From the NCBI RefSeq assembly GCF_003131205.1, contig NZ_QFFY01000002.1, forward strand, positions 124,001-188,000: 64,000 bases of DNA, written 5' to 3'. Source of the stretch: Occallatibacter savannae. GTDB lineage: Bacteria; Acidobacteriota; Terriglobia; Terriglobales; Acidobacteriaceae. The translations under genes were made by a program, and so were the position numbers. This document shows positions 24,974 to 33,895 of the stretch, piece after piece; position 1 is the first letter of the stretch, and the number at the start of each line of letters is the position of its first letter. Under the pieces are notes generated by a model. It was not told the DNA's origin. It was given only the letters and a program-made list of their open reading frames with translations, and did no database searches.

Positions 24974-25329
24974 GGGATCAGTTGCCAGTTGCCAGTTATC
25001 AGATTTCGGTTGTCAGTTCGTAGTTCATGATCTCATCGCTGGCGGCGTGCATATGGAGTCTCGGTGGGAATGTGAGGTATGAGTTGACCCGATGAAAATT
25101 TGTGGTTGGAATGTGTGATCGAGATCAGGGTTGTGTCTGCGAACCTTCTCTCACGCAAAGGAAAGAGCAAAAGCAGATTCTTCGCTTACCACCCCCAAGC
25201 CGGAAAAAACGCTTGGGGCCCCGTGCGCTCAGAATGACAGCAACATTTATAGAAATGGAGCAATAACAGCAGTGCTTCTATCGCAATGCTTGCGACCGCA
25301 TTGCGCCAGAGCTAGCGCAGCGACAGTCA
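24974..25329. other. Intergenic region with heptamer repeats
   Basis: No gene seen. CAGTTGC/CAGTTGC/CAGTTAT tandem heptamers occur at about 24979-25001. A degraded interspersed repeat (CAGATTCTTCGC, then CAGAATGACAGCAAC) spans about 25160-25250 and is interrupted by a CCCCAAGC / GCTTGGGG inverted pair near 25191-25220. Confidence 0.5.
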
Positions 25330-25788
25330 TCAGTGGCCGGAGTGGTAGGGGTGGCCGGTGAGGATGGCGAAGGCGCGATAGATTTGCTCGGCGAGGACGA
25401 CGCGGGCGAGCGCGTGGGCGAGGGTCATGGGCCCGAGCGAGAGGAGCAGGGTTGCGCGTTTGCGAGAGGAGTCGGACCAGCCGTCTGCGGGACCGATGGC
25501 AAAGACGAGCTGCTGGATCGAGGTATCGCGCTGGCGGCCGAGCCACTCCGCGAATGCTTCGGAGGTCAGCGGTCGTCCGCGGCTGTCGAGGAGGACGGTC
25601 ACGGCGGGTGTGCGGCGCTGATGGCGGTCGATCCAGTCAAAGAGGGCGTCCTCGGTACGGAAGGACTGCTCGTCGCAGCGGGCGAAGGGGGAACAGCGCT
25701 CGAGGTACATGGCGACGAGCTGGGCGTGGGGATCCCGGGAATCGCGCGAAGCCGGTTTGGGTCCGATGTGCGCGAGGACGATCTGCAT
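25330..25788 (-). CDS. rlmH: 23S rRNA (pseudouridine1915-N3)-methyltransferase
   Basis: 152 aa SPOUT-fold enzyme that methylates pseudouridine 1915 of 23S rRNA in assembled 70S ribosomes. The start was placed at MQIVLAHIG; a TTG five codons upstream is possible. Family features are LLDSRGRPLTSEAFAEWL near residues 66-83, the knot segment VFAIGPADGW and the C-terminal YRAFAILTGHPYHSGH. The N-terminal half is more divergent than in model proteins. In many genomes it neighbours rsfS and nadD; here those lie 12 kb away. Confidence 0.93.
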   Translation of the reverse strand: MQIVLAHIGPKPASRDSRDPHAQLVAMYLERCSPFARCDEQSFRTEDALFDWIDRHQRRTPAVTVLLDSRGRPLTSEAFAEWLGRQRDTSIQQLVFAIGPADGWSDSSRKRATLLLSLGPMTLAHALARVVLAEQIYRAFAILTGHPYHSGH

Positions 25789-26117
25789 GGAGTGACGATA
25801 CAACGGCGTGCACGGGATCTGGTGCAGTGGGGAGGCTTATCGATGATTTGTGAGAGATTCGGGGGTGTGCCTATGAAAAGTCATATATGATTGTGACCCA
25901 TATCACTGAAATTGTGGGGTTAAGTCTTTAGTTTTATCGAATCTAGTGACATGCCGGTTTTGGCAATCGGCTTGCAGAAGTAGTTTCGATTCTCCCCCCA
26001 GGGTTCAGCCAGCTCATTGCATTTCGCTATGGGCCGCAGGCGCAAATTGCTCAGCTTCCGCAAGTGGAGTGCACGGACCAGCTCTCCGGAAGACGTTGCA
26101 AAAAGGAAGGAAAACTC
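25789..26117. other. Leader region upstream of TonB receptor 2
   Basis: No gene seen. The region is AT-richer than its surroundings (TCATATATGATTGTGACCC near 25878), as expected for a promoter zone, but -35 and -10 boxes cannot be assigned with confidence. The ribosome site AAGGAAGGAAAACTC precedes the receptor ATG. Confidence 0.4.
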
Positions 26118-29100
26118 ATGACCTCTCGAGCTCATTTTGGGCGCGCAGCATTGATGGCTCTTATGGCAGTTTTCGTGTTCATCATGTTCGCGGGCCCCGG
26201 TGTCCACGCACAGGCGGTGAGCGGCAACATCGTCGGACTGGTGACGGACAACAACAAAGCGGTGGTAGTCAGGGCCGAAGTGGTGGCGACGAACGAAGCC
26301 ACCGGGGTGGCCTACCAGGCGACGACCAACAGCATTGGCGAGTACCAGCTGACCAACCTGCTTCCGGGCAAGTACACGATTTCCGTGACCTCAACCGGCT
26401 TCAGCAAGAGCACGGTTCACGGATTTGAAGTCACCCTGAACAAGACGGCGACTTCGAATTTCGTGTTGCAGGTGAAGGCGGCGAGCGAGACGGTGGAGGT
26501 TTCATCGGAGGCTGCGGTTGCGCTGGATACGACGACGGCGCAGGTCGGGACGGCCTTTGAGAACGTGCAGCTGACAGAGCTGCCGGCGGCGACCAACAAT
26601 GTACTGAACCTGTCGCTGATGACCGCGGGCGTGACGTCCTCGGGTGGTATCGGCGCGGGATCGGGACCGGCGGTAGGCGGACAGCGGCCCCGCAACAACA
26701 ACTACACGGTGGAAGGTATCGACAACAACAGCAAATCGGTGACGGGACCACTGATCGGAATTCCGAGCGACGCGGTTGCGGAGTTCACGGTTCTGCAGAA
26801 CCAGTTTTCGGCCGAGTACGGGCACTCAAACGGCGGCCAGTTCAACCAGGTGGTGAAGTCGGGTACGAACAGCTTCCACGGGTTGGCGTACGAGTATTTC
26901 CAGAACCGCAACCTGAACGCGATTGATGCTTCGACGGCACGCTCTGCCGGCTATCAGGATGTGAAGAATCCCCGGTACGACGACAACCGCTTCGGCGGCC
27001 AGATCGGCGGACCTATCAAGAGGAACAAACTGTTCTTCTTCGCGAACTACGAAAAGGAGCCGGTGGGACAGCCGGGCGCGACGGTAAGCTTCTGCGCTCC
27101 GACCTCTGCAGGCTTTACTGCTCTCGGCAATATCTCCGGACTCGCTGCGAATAACCTGTCGATCTATAAGAAGTACAGCCCTGTGGCTTCGTCGCAGGCG
27201 AGCGCGACGGATGCGCTCTGCCCGTCGACGGTCTCGGTGGGGGGACAGGAGATTCCGGTCGGCGACGTGGGATTCGTTGCGGGCACCTACACGAACAATA
27301 CCCGCTCCATCAACTCCGTTGACTGGACCATCAGCCAGAAGGACAGCCTTCGCGCGCGGTACATCTACAACCGCTCGGACGGCAACGACACTTCAGCGAC
27401 GTTTCCAAGCTTCTGGACGCCTGCTCCCAACCGTTATCACCTTGCGACGCTCTCCGAGTTCCACATTTTCAATCCGAATATGACGAGCGAATTCCGGCTC
27501 GGATTCAACCGCTACTACAGCGTGCTGACCGCATCGGGTGCGTTTCCGGGCATGACGGTGTTCCCGAACATCACCCTGGACGACCTGAATGGCGTCAACA
27601 TCGGACCGGATCCGAACGCTCCGCAGGGAACGATTCAGAACACCTACCAGGGATCTGAGGGGATCATCTGGAACCACAACAAGCATTCGTGGAAGGTGGG
27701 CGCGGAGTTCCGGGATGTGATTTCCCCGCAGGTCTTCGTTCAGCGGCTTCGCGGCGACTATGAGTGGTCGACCCTTGAGGGCTACCTGAAGGATCTGTCT
27801 CCCGATGTGTTTGGCGAACGCAACGCCACTGCGCCGGGTGTGGCTCCCACTTTCTACGGCAACCAGAAGGTGTTCTATAGCTACGTGCAGGACGACTTCC
27901 GCGTGTCGCAGAAGCTGACGTTGAATCTCGGTGTTCGCTACGAGTTCACGGGTGTACCGCTGGGCGAGCAACAGCAGAAGGCCAACGCTGCGGCAAGCGT
28001 GCCGGGGCTGATCGTATTCGGCGTGCCGAAGTCGCAGAAGCTCAATTTCGTTCCTCGTTTTGGCTTCGCGTACTCGGTCGACAACAACACGGTTGTGCGC
28101 GGCGGCTTCGGCATGGGATACGACGTGCTGTACGACAACCTGGGCATTCTCTCGTCGGCTCCGCAGTACCAGGTGACGGAGGATGTGAACACGTCCGTCG
28201 AGCCGACGCCGAACTTCCTTGCAAGCGGCGGCCTCCCAGCGACCAAAACGATTCCGGATCTGAAGACGCAGAAGGCGCTGACCTCGGCATGGGTTCCCGA
28301 TCAGAAGCTGCCCTACGCGGAGAACTGGACTCTCGGCGTGGAGCGCACGTTCGCGAAGGACTACACGGCCGAGGTTCGGTATGTGGGTACGCGCGGAATT
28401 CACCTTTCCACCCAGAACCGGCTGAACAGGCAGAGCGTGGCGGCACCGGGTAATTCGCTGCCGATGTTCTTCGCTCCCACGGCGATCAACGACCCGAATG
28501 CGCTGACACTGACGCAGGTGAAGGCGAACCGTTCGAGCTTTGTGCCAGCGTATGCGGCTGCTGGATTCAACACGGGCAACATCGTTGCCTTCATGCCGTG
28601 GTCGCAGTCTGCGTACAACGGCCTGGCGACGCAGCTGACGCGGCGCTTCAGCCACGGTCTGCTGTTCAATGCAGCTTGGACCTGGAGCAAGACGATGGAC
28701 GATGCGACGGCGGACGTTTTCTCGACGTATCTGACGCCGCGCCGGCCCCAGGACTTCCGGAACGTGTCGGGTGACTACTCTCGTTCGGCTCTGGATCACA
28801 CGCACCGTGTGACGATGGCAATCGTGTACGATCTGCCCTTCTTCCAGCACTCGAACTGGATCGAGCGGAACGTATTGGGCAACTGGGAGGTTGCACCTGC
28901 ATACACCTACCAATCGCCTGAGTACGGCACTGTGCAGTCGAACCTGGATGCCAACCTGAATGGCGATTCGGCTGGCGACCGCGTGTTCATCAACCCGGCA
29001 GGTAAAAAGGGAACGGGCACGACGAGCGTCGCAATCAAGGACGCAGGCGAAGGCAATGCGGTGGTTGGGTACTACGCGAAGGATCCGAACGCGTATTACG

Positions 29101-29420
29101 TCCAGGGAGGTTCCGGAACGCTGCCGACAGCGAGCCGCAACACGCTGCCGATCAACCCGATCAACAACCTGGATGCGACGGCTGTGAAGCGCATCAGCTT
29201 CACAGAGCGCTACAAGTTCGAATTCCAGGCTCAGGCGTGGAACGTGCTGAACCACTCGCAGTATCTGCCCGGTTCGGTGAACAACATCAACTCGCTGGGC
29301 TATACGGATGGCGGAACGCACAACTTCCTGATTCCCGGCTCGCCGACCTTCAACAATCCGAAGGCTGTGTTCTCGAACAACGCTCGCAACATGCAGCTTG
29401 CAGTGAAGTTCATCTTCTAG
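26118..29420 (+). CDS. TonB-dependent receptor 2 with carboxypeptidase-regulatory-like domain
   Basis: 1100 aa. The start ATG follows AAGGAAGGAAAACTC. The signal peptide (hydrophobic core ALMALMAVFVFIMF) ends at VHAQ near residue 32. The N-terminal Ig-like domain (SGNIVGLVTDNNKAVVVRAEV) spans about residues 35-120. The plug contains the AVGGQRPRNNNYTVEGIDNN block, and the barrel ends in LAVKFIF. It is only distantly similar to receptors 3 and 4. The substrate is unknown. It is followed by a strong terminator and seems to be a single-gene transcript. Confidence 0.88.
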   Translation: MTSRAHFGRAALMALMAVFVFIMFAGPGVHAQAVSGNIVGLVTDNNKAVVVRAEVVATNEATGVAYQATTNSIGEYQLTNLLPGKYTISVTSTGFSKSTVHGFEVTLNKTATSNFVLQVKAASETVEVSSEAAVALDTTTAQVGTAFENVQLTELPAATNNVLNLSLMTAGVTSSGGIGAGSGPAVGGQRPRNNNYTVEGIDNNSKSVTGPLIGIPSDAVAEFTVLQNQFSAEYGHSNGGQFNQVVKSGTNSFHGLAYEYFQNRNLNAIDASTARSAGYQDVKNPRYDDNRFGGQIGGPIKRNKLFFFANYEKEPVGQPGATVSFCAPTSAGFTALGNISGLAANNLSIYKKYSPVASSQASATDALCPSTVSVGGQEIPVGDVGFVAGTYTNNTRSINSVDWTISQKDSLRARYIYNRSDGNDTSATFPSFWTPAPNRYHLATLSEFHIFNPNMTSEFRLGFNRYYSVLTASGAFPGMTVFPNITLDDLNGVNIGPDPNAPQGTIQNTYQGSEGIIWNHNKHSWKVGAEFRDVISPQVFVQRLRGDYEWSTLEGYLKDLSPDVFGERNATAPGVAPTFYGNQKVFYSYVQDDFRVSQKLTLNLGVRYEFTGVPLGEQQQKANAAASVPGLIVFGVPKSQKLNFVPRFGFAYSVDNNTVVRGGFGMGYDVLYDNLGILSSAPQYQVTEDVNTSVEPTPNFLASGGLPATKTIPDLKTQKALTSAWVPDQKLPYAENWTLGVERTFAKDYTAEVRYVGTRGIHLSTQNRLNRQSVAAPGNSLPMFFAPTAINDPNALTLTQVKANRSSFVPAYAAAGFNTGNIVAFMPWSQSAYNGLATQLTRRFSHGLLFNAAWTWSKTMDDATADVFSTYLTPRRPQDFRNVSGDYSRSALDHTHRVTMAIVYDLPFFQHSNWIERNVLGNWEVAPAYTYQSPEYGTVQSNLDANLNGDSAGDRVFINPAGKKGTGTTSVAIKDAGEGNAVVGYYAKDPNAYYVQGGSGTLPTASRNTLPINPINNLDATAVKRISFTERYKFEFQAQAWNVLNHSQYLPGSVNNINSLGYTDGGTHNFLIPGSPTFNNPKAVFSNNARNMQLAVKFIF

Positions 29421-29440
29421 CACGTCGAGGATGAAGATCG

Positions 29441-29475
29441 ATGGCCGCGGCAACTCGCCGCGGCCATTGTTTTTT
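29441..29475 (+). terminator. Intrinsic terminator after TonB receptor 2
   Basis: ATGGCCGCGGC and GCCGCGGCCAT form an 11-bp perfect stem with a 5-nt loop, followed by TGTTTTTT, 20 nt after the stop codon. Confidence 0.9.
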
Positions 29476-29900
29476 GGGGAGAGGGCGAGCGGTGATCGCG
29501 TGCTGGAGCGGGGCATGCAGGCCGTCGTTGTAGTCAACGCTGGATGGGTGAGTGGGCTGGGCAAAACAGAAATTCAGATGTTCGGAACAGTCACATACAA
29601 CAATCCATAAGGCCGCGTGATTTGGGTCACTCACTTGTTCGAATAAGCTCTTTGGATGGGAAATTGGGACGGCCGCAGCTTTTGGCATGGTGAGTGCATT
29701 TCTTGAAGGGCAAGAATCCGAATATTCAGGAGCGGTTTTGGTCACTCTGGTCGGAGTGATCGAGAGCGATTCCTATTTCGGTCCTTGTTGATCACCGCGG
29801 AACGGACCTAACCCTCCCCAGCTAGACCGAGACGCCAAGCACGACGCGGATCGGTTTGTCAGATCTCATGACCATCTCCGATCCGACGTTGATTGGAGAA
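29476..29900. other. Leader region upstream of TonB receptor 3
   Basis: No gene recognised in about 425 nt. No clear palindrome or riboswitch was seen. The ribosome site GGAGAA lies directly before the ATG pair at 29901/29904. Confidence 0.4.
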
Positions 29901-32900
29901 ATGATGCGATACCTGCGGTTGCTGAACGCTGCTTTGGTGCTGAGCCTTCTGGTGTTTGCCGGATTTGTGGCGACTATCTCAGCTCCTTTGGTCTATGCCC
30001 AATCGAACATCTCGGGAGACATTACCGGGAGCGTGACTGACGCATCCGGCGCTTCACTGCCCAATGCGCAGATTACGGTGACGAGCCTGGAGAAGGGGCA
30101 GTCGAAGGCCGTGACGACGGATAAGGTCGGAGATTTCCGGGTACCTTTGCTCGCGCCGGGGCGGTACGAGATCAAGGTAGTGGCGAGCGGGTTTCAGGCA
30201 GCGAAGGTAGAGGTGCGGGTAGCGGCGGGCACGATCACGCCGGTGAATGTGGCGCTGGCGGTGAGCCAGACTTCGACAACGATCGAGGTGAACAGCGGCG
30301 AGATCGCGGTGCTGCACGTGGATGACGCGCAGCTTTCGACGAGTTTCGATCTGGCGCAGTTGCAGAACCTGCCGAATCCGGGCGGCGATCTGACGTTTGT
30401 GGCGCAGACTACGCCTGGCGCGGTGATGAATACGCAGGGCGGATACGGCAACTTCGCGACGGATGGACTGCCGGGTACGTCGAACACGTTCACGATGAAC
30501 GGCGGGTATCAGGGTGATCCGTATTTGAACCTGAACAACTCGGGCGCGTCGAACCTGATGCTGGGGCAGAACGATGTGGAGAGCGTGACCGTGACCACCA
30601 ACAGCTACGACGCTGCGTTTGGTGGACTGGGCGGCGCGCAGGTAAATCAGATATCCCGCTCGGGCGGCAATCAGTGGCACGGGAATCTGGACTATCTGTG
30701 GAATGGGCGCGCGTTGAATGCGAACAGCTGGTTCAACAAGTTCTATGGGAACAAGCGCAACTTCGACAATGTGAACCAGTGGGCCGGGGCGATCGGCGGA
30801 CCGCTGAAGAAGAACAAGATCTTCGGGTTCTTCGATACGGAAGGGATCCGCGTGATCATTCCGCTGATCGGACCGGTGTATGCACCGAGCCCGAACTATC
30901 AGGCTGCGATTCTGGGACCGGCGGCTATCGATCTGCTCGATACGGATCACCCGAACGGGATGATCCCGTATGGAAATCTGGCGTACAACGGTCAGTCGAG
31001 CCAGGCTCCGCTGTACAAGGCGGTCTTCAACTATTACAACAACGCGCGGAATTTCAAGACAGGTTCCGTCGATCCGCTGGATCCGGATACGTGGATCTTT
31101 GAAGGGCAGACGACGAACTTCGCACGCGAGTGGCTGATCAATGATCGTGTTGATTTCAATTTGAAGGACAGCGATCACCTTTACATTCACTCGAAGGTAG
31201 ACAAGGGTGTGCAGCCGACGCAGACGAGTTTTCTTGATCCGATCTTCGATGCGCAGAGCCCGCAGCCGTCGTATGAAGGACAGCTGAGCGAGTCGCACAC
31301 GTTCTCGCCGACCATGACAAATCAATTCCTGTTCGCGGCGAACTACTATCGCGCGGTGTTTACGAATACCAACGGAACGAAGCTGGCGAGTTCAGCGATT
31401 CCGTTTGTGCTGGCGCCGGAGGGTTGGCAGTGGGGATGCGCAGTTACCGATGCGAGCGGGGACAATTGCCTGCGCTACTACGACTGGGACAATGCGGGCA
31501 GTTCGCAGAACTGGGTGGGTGGCGCTGACTACGCGTTTCCGCAGGGACGCAATGTGACTGGCTATCAATTCAGCGATGACGTGACGTGGATCAAGGGCAA
31601 GCACACCTGGAAGTTCGGGTACACGTTCCGCCGCAATGACATCACTGATTACACGGGCAGCATCCGCAACATGGCGACCGGCGGAGGCGAGGCGCTGATT
31701 CTGGATCAAGGGAACTTTGCGGCAGGATATGCGGACGAGTGGGTAGAGCGCTTTCCGCAGAGGCTGACGCAGCCGGTAGCGATGTACGTGTCGGGCTGGT
31801 ACGGACAGGATCAGTACAAGCCGCTGCCGAATCTAACGCTGACGCTCGGGCTGCGCATGGAGCACAACTCGAATCCGCTGTGCCGCACCAACTGCATTTC
31901 GAATTTCTCGCAGGACTTCAACAAGCTACCGACGGCCAGAAACACACCGTATAACGTGCTGATGGCATCGGGCCGGAGCCAGGCGTTCTTCCAGCAGCAG
32001 GAGCTTGCGTTTGAGCCCCGGTTTGGCTTCTCGTATCTTCCGGGCGGACCAGGTTCCAAGACGACGATCCGCGGTGGAGTAGGGATTTTCAACGACTACT
32101 TCCCGGCGCAAATCATGGGCGACATGATGACCAACCTGCCGACGGTGGGGCGGTTCACGGTTCTGGGCACGGCATTCGGCAACCCGATCACGGTAGACAG
32201 CAAGCTTCCGGACAGCGGTCATGCGCAGGCCTCGGCATCGAACGATGCGCTGGTTGCGCTGTATCCGAAGGGCGGCTACTACCGCGGCACCACCGCATGT
32301 CCTGATCCGTTGAGTCTCTACTGCGCGACGAATACGGTGTTCAGCCGACCGTCGATCATTTCGGTGGCGCACTCGGTCAAGCTGCCTACCTACGATGAGT
32401 GGAGCCTTGCCATCGAGCGCCAGGTTGTGAAGAACACGGCGGTATCGGTGTCGTATGTGGGCAATCGCAGCTATCACCAGCCGGTGTCGCGTTACCCGAA
32501 CGCGTACTGGTCGCCGAACGGCAGCCCGGGATCGAATGCTTCACTGCCGGCGGCGCGTCCGAATGCAGCACTCGGGCAGGTGCAGGAGTACTACAGCGGA
32601 TCGTGGTCGAACTTCAACGGACTGGAGACGACTGCCACGAGCCGCTTGAACTGGCTGACCCTGCAGTTCAACTACACGTACGGTCACGCGCTGGATACTT
32701 CGTCCAACGGCGGATTCAACGCCTTCGGAGGGAATTCGATCAGCCAGATCAATCCGTACGATCTGAAGCAGAACTACGGAAATGCCGATTACGATGTGCG
32801 CCACTACATCAGCGCGAACTACTCGATCAACGTTCCGCGTTTTCGCGGGCCGAGAGTGCTGACAGAGGGGTGGGTGATTGCAGGAACGATCTTCCACAAC

Positions 32901-33359
32901 TCGGGGTATCCGTTCTCCGTCACGGATAACACGGGGCAGGTAGCACTGGGCAGCGCGCCGCTGGCAAAACAGATCGATAACAACTTCAAGCACCACTGCG
33001 GCGGCGGAAGCCACGCGAGCACACCGTGCGACTTTGCGTCGCACTTCACCAACTCCACGGATTTCGGTCAGCAGCGGCGCAACCAGCTCTACGGGCCGAA
33101 CTATACCGATTTCGACATGGACCTTGCGAAAAGCTTCCGGATCTCGCCGAAGTGGGAGAGCGCGAAGCTGAAGCTGGCGGCGCAGTTCTTCAACGCGTTC
33201 AACCATCCGAACTTCCAGATCCCGACCGCGGATGTGAACTCGTCGAACAACGGAATCATCAGCGCGGCGGCGAGCACACCGACGTCAGTACTAGGGGCAT
33301 TCCTAGGTGGAGATGCATCGCCAAGGCTGATCCAGTTGAAGGCGAGCATTGTGTTTTAG
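29901..33359 (+). CDS. TonB-dependent receptor 3 (paralogue of receptor 4)
   Basis: 1152 aa. The first of two adjacent ATG codons was chosen; the second (29904) has better spacing to GGAGA. The signal peptide ends at VYAQ (about residue 34), then the regulatory-like domain begins SNISGDITGSVTDASGA. The plug holds TTPGAVMNTQGGYGNF and a GGLGGAQVNQISR block. The barrel ends in LIQLKASIVF. It shares long nearly identical motifs with receptor 4 just downstream, so the pair arose by tandem duplication. Ligand unknown. Confidence 0.88.
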   Translation: MMRYLRLLNAALVLSLLVFAGFVATISAPLVYAQSNISGDITGSVTDASGASLPNAQITVTSLEKGQSKAVTTDKVGDFRVPLLAPGRYEIKVVASGFQAAKVEVRVAAGTITPVNVALAVSQTSTTIEVNSGEIAVLHVDDAQLSTSFDLAQLQNLPNPGGDLTFVAQTTPGAVMNTQGGYGNFATDGLPGTSNTFTMNGGYQGDPYLNLNNSGASNLMLGQNDVESVTVTTNSYDAAFGGLGGAQVNQISRSGGNQWHGNLDYLWNGRALNANSWFNKFYGNKRNFDNVNQWAGAIGGPLKKNKIFGFFDTEGIRVIIPLIGPVYAPSPNYQAAILGPAAIDLLDTDHPNGMIPYGNLAYNGQSSQAPLYKAVFNYYNNARNFKTGSVDPLDPDTWIFEGQTTNFAREWLINDRVDFNLKDSDHLYIHSKVDKGVQPTQTSFLDPIFDAQSPQPSYEGQLSESHTFSPTMTNQFLFAANYYRAVFTNTNGTKLASSAIPFVLAPEGWQWGCAVTDASGDNCLRYYDWDNAGSSQNWVGGADYAFPQGRNVTGYQFSDDVTWIKGKHTWKFGYTFRRNDITDYTGSIRNMATGGGEALILDQGNFAAGYADEWVERFPQRLTQPVAMYVSGWYGQDQYKPLPNLTLTLGLRMEHNSNPLCRTNCISNFSQDFNKLPTARNTPYNVLMASGRSQAFFQQQELAFEPRFGFSYLPGGPGSKTTIRGGVGIFNDYFPAQIMGDMMTNLPTVGRFTVLGTAFGNPITVDSKLPDSGHAQASASNDALVALYPKGGYYRGTTACPDPLSLYCATNTVFSRPSIISVAHSVKLPTYDEWSLAIERQVVKNTAVSVSYVGNRSYHQPVSRYPNAYWSPNGSPGSNASLPAARPNAALGQVQEYYSGSWSNFNGLETTATSRLNWLTLQFNYTYGHALDTSSNGGFNAFGGNSISQINPYDLKQNYGNADYDVRHYISANYSINVPRFRGPRVLTEGWVIAGTIFHNSGYPFSVTDNTGQVALGSAPLAKQIDNNFKHHCGGGSHASTPCDFASHFTNSTDFGQQRRNQLYGPNYTDFDMDLAKSFRISPKWESAKLKLAAQFFNAFNHPNFQIPTADVNSSNNGIISAAASTPTSVLGAFLGGDASPRLIQLKASIVF

Positions 33360-33386
33360 CTGAATACTAGTGTTTGATTGAACTCG

Positions 33387-33419
33387 AAGGGTGCTCCGTG
33401 AGGAGCGCCCTTCTTTTTC
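33387..33419 (+). terminator. Intrinsic terminator after TonB receptor 3
   Basis: AAGGGTGCTCC pairs with GGAGCGCCCTT (11 bp with one T-G) around GTGA, followed by CTTTTTC, 27 nt past the stop. Confidence 0.88.
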
Positions 33420-33895
33420 TGGGCTTGTTGGACTCCCGCTCATCGCGCAAAAGGCGCGCGATGAATGGGGACAGCTCCGGTCTCCTATGGGGGACAGCTC
33501 CGTACAGACAGCTATCCGACCGGGCTTCTTTGATCCTGTTTTCTGAATTTCGGAGCGTTGTTATCCAGAAATATGTAGGGTGCGGCCGTCTGTTTACTTT
33601 CTAGTACCGAGGTAATCCCTTTACCCTCAACGTATTTACATTTGGCTGAAGATTGGCAAGCGCCGTGCATGAGTGCTCGTGCAAGTGTCCCTGCACTTCC
33701 CCCGCAAGCCTTTGGGACAAAGCAAGACCTAAATTGAAGAGTTTAAGCGTGGTTTAAGTTAGATCAACCCCGCGACTGAGAGCCCTTGTGCGCACTTATG
33801 CGTACGGGACGCAAGCGAGACATTGTGCGAATCGCCTCAGAGCCCTCCTGCAAAGCAGGGGCTTTTTGGCTTGCAATCGAAATTGGAGGAGTTGT
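33420..33895. other. Leader region upstream of TonB receptor 4
   Basis: No gene recognised. Near its 3' end lies a terminator-like hairpin, described separately. The upstream part contains GTGCA-rich short repeats (GTGCATGAGTGCTCGTGCAAGTG near 33664-33686 as separate short units) but matches no riboswitch known to me. Confidence 0.4.
33841..33867 (+). terminator. Terminator-like hairpin in the leader of TonB receptor 4
   Basis: AGCCCTCCTGC-AAA-GCAGGGGCT forms a GC-rich stem with one bulge, followed by TTTTT. It ends 28 nt before the receptor ATG and just before its GGAGGAG ribosome site. It could be an attenuator in the leader or the end of a short upstream RNA. Confidence 0.6.

Noticed and set aside
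24974..25329. Cobalamin riboswitch upstream of cobO
   Set aside because: The region holds heptamer repeats and a dispersed repeat; none of the conserved B12 elements is visible.
27393..29564. 723-aa minus-strand frame opposite TonB receptor 2
   Set aside because: Antisense shadow of a well-supported gene; Arg/Val/His-rich with no recognisable domain.
33600..33840. Riboswitch (cyclic-di-GMP-I or cobalamin type) before TonB receptor 4
   Set aside because: GGGACGCAAGCG looked partly like a GEMM core, but the paired GCAAACC part and receptor site are absent; no B12-box-like sequence was seen.
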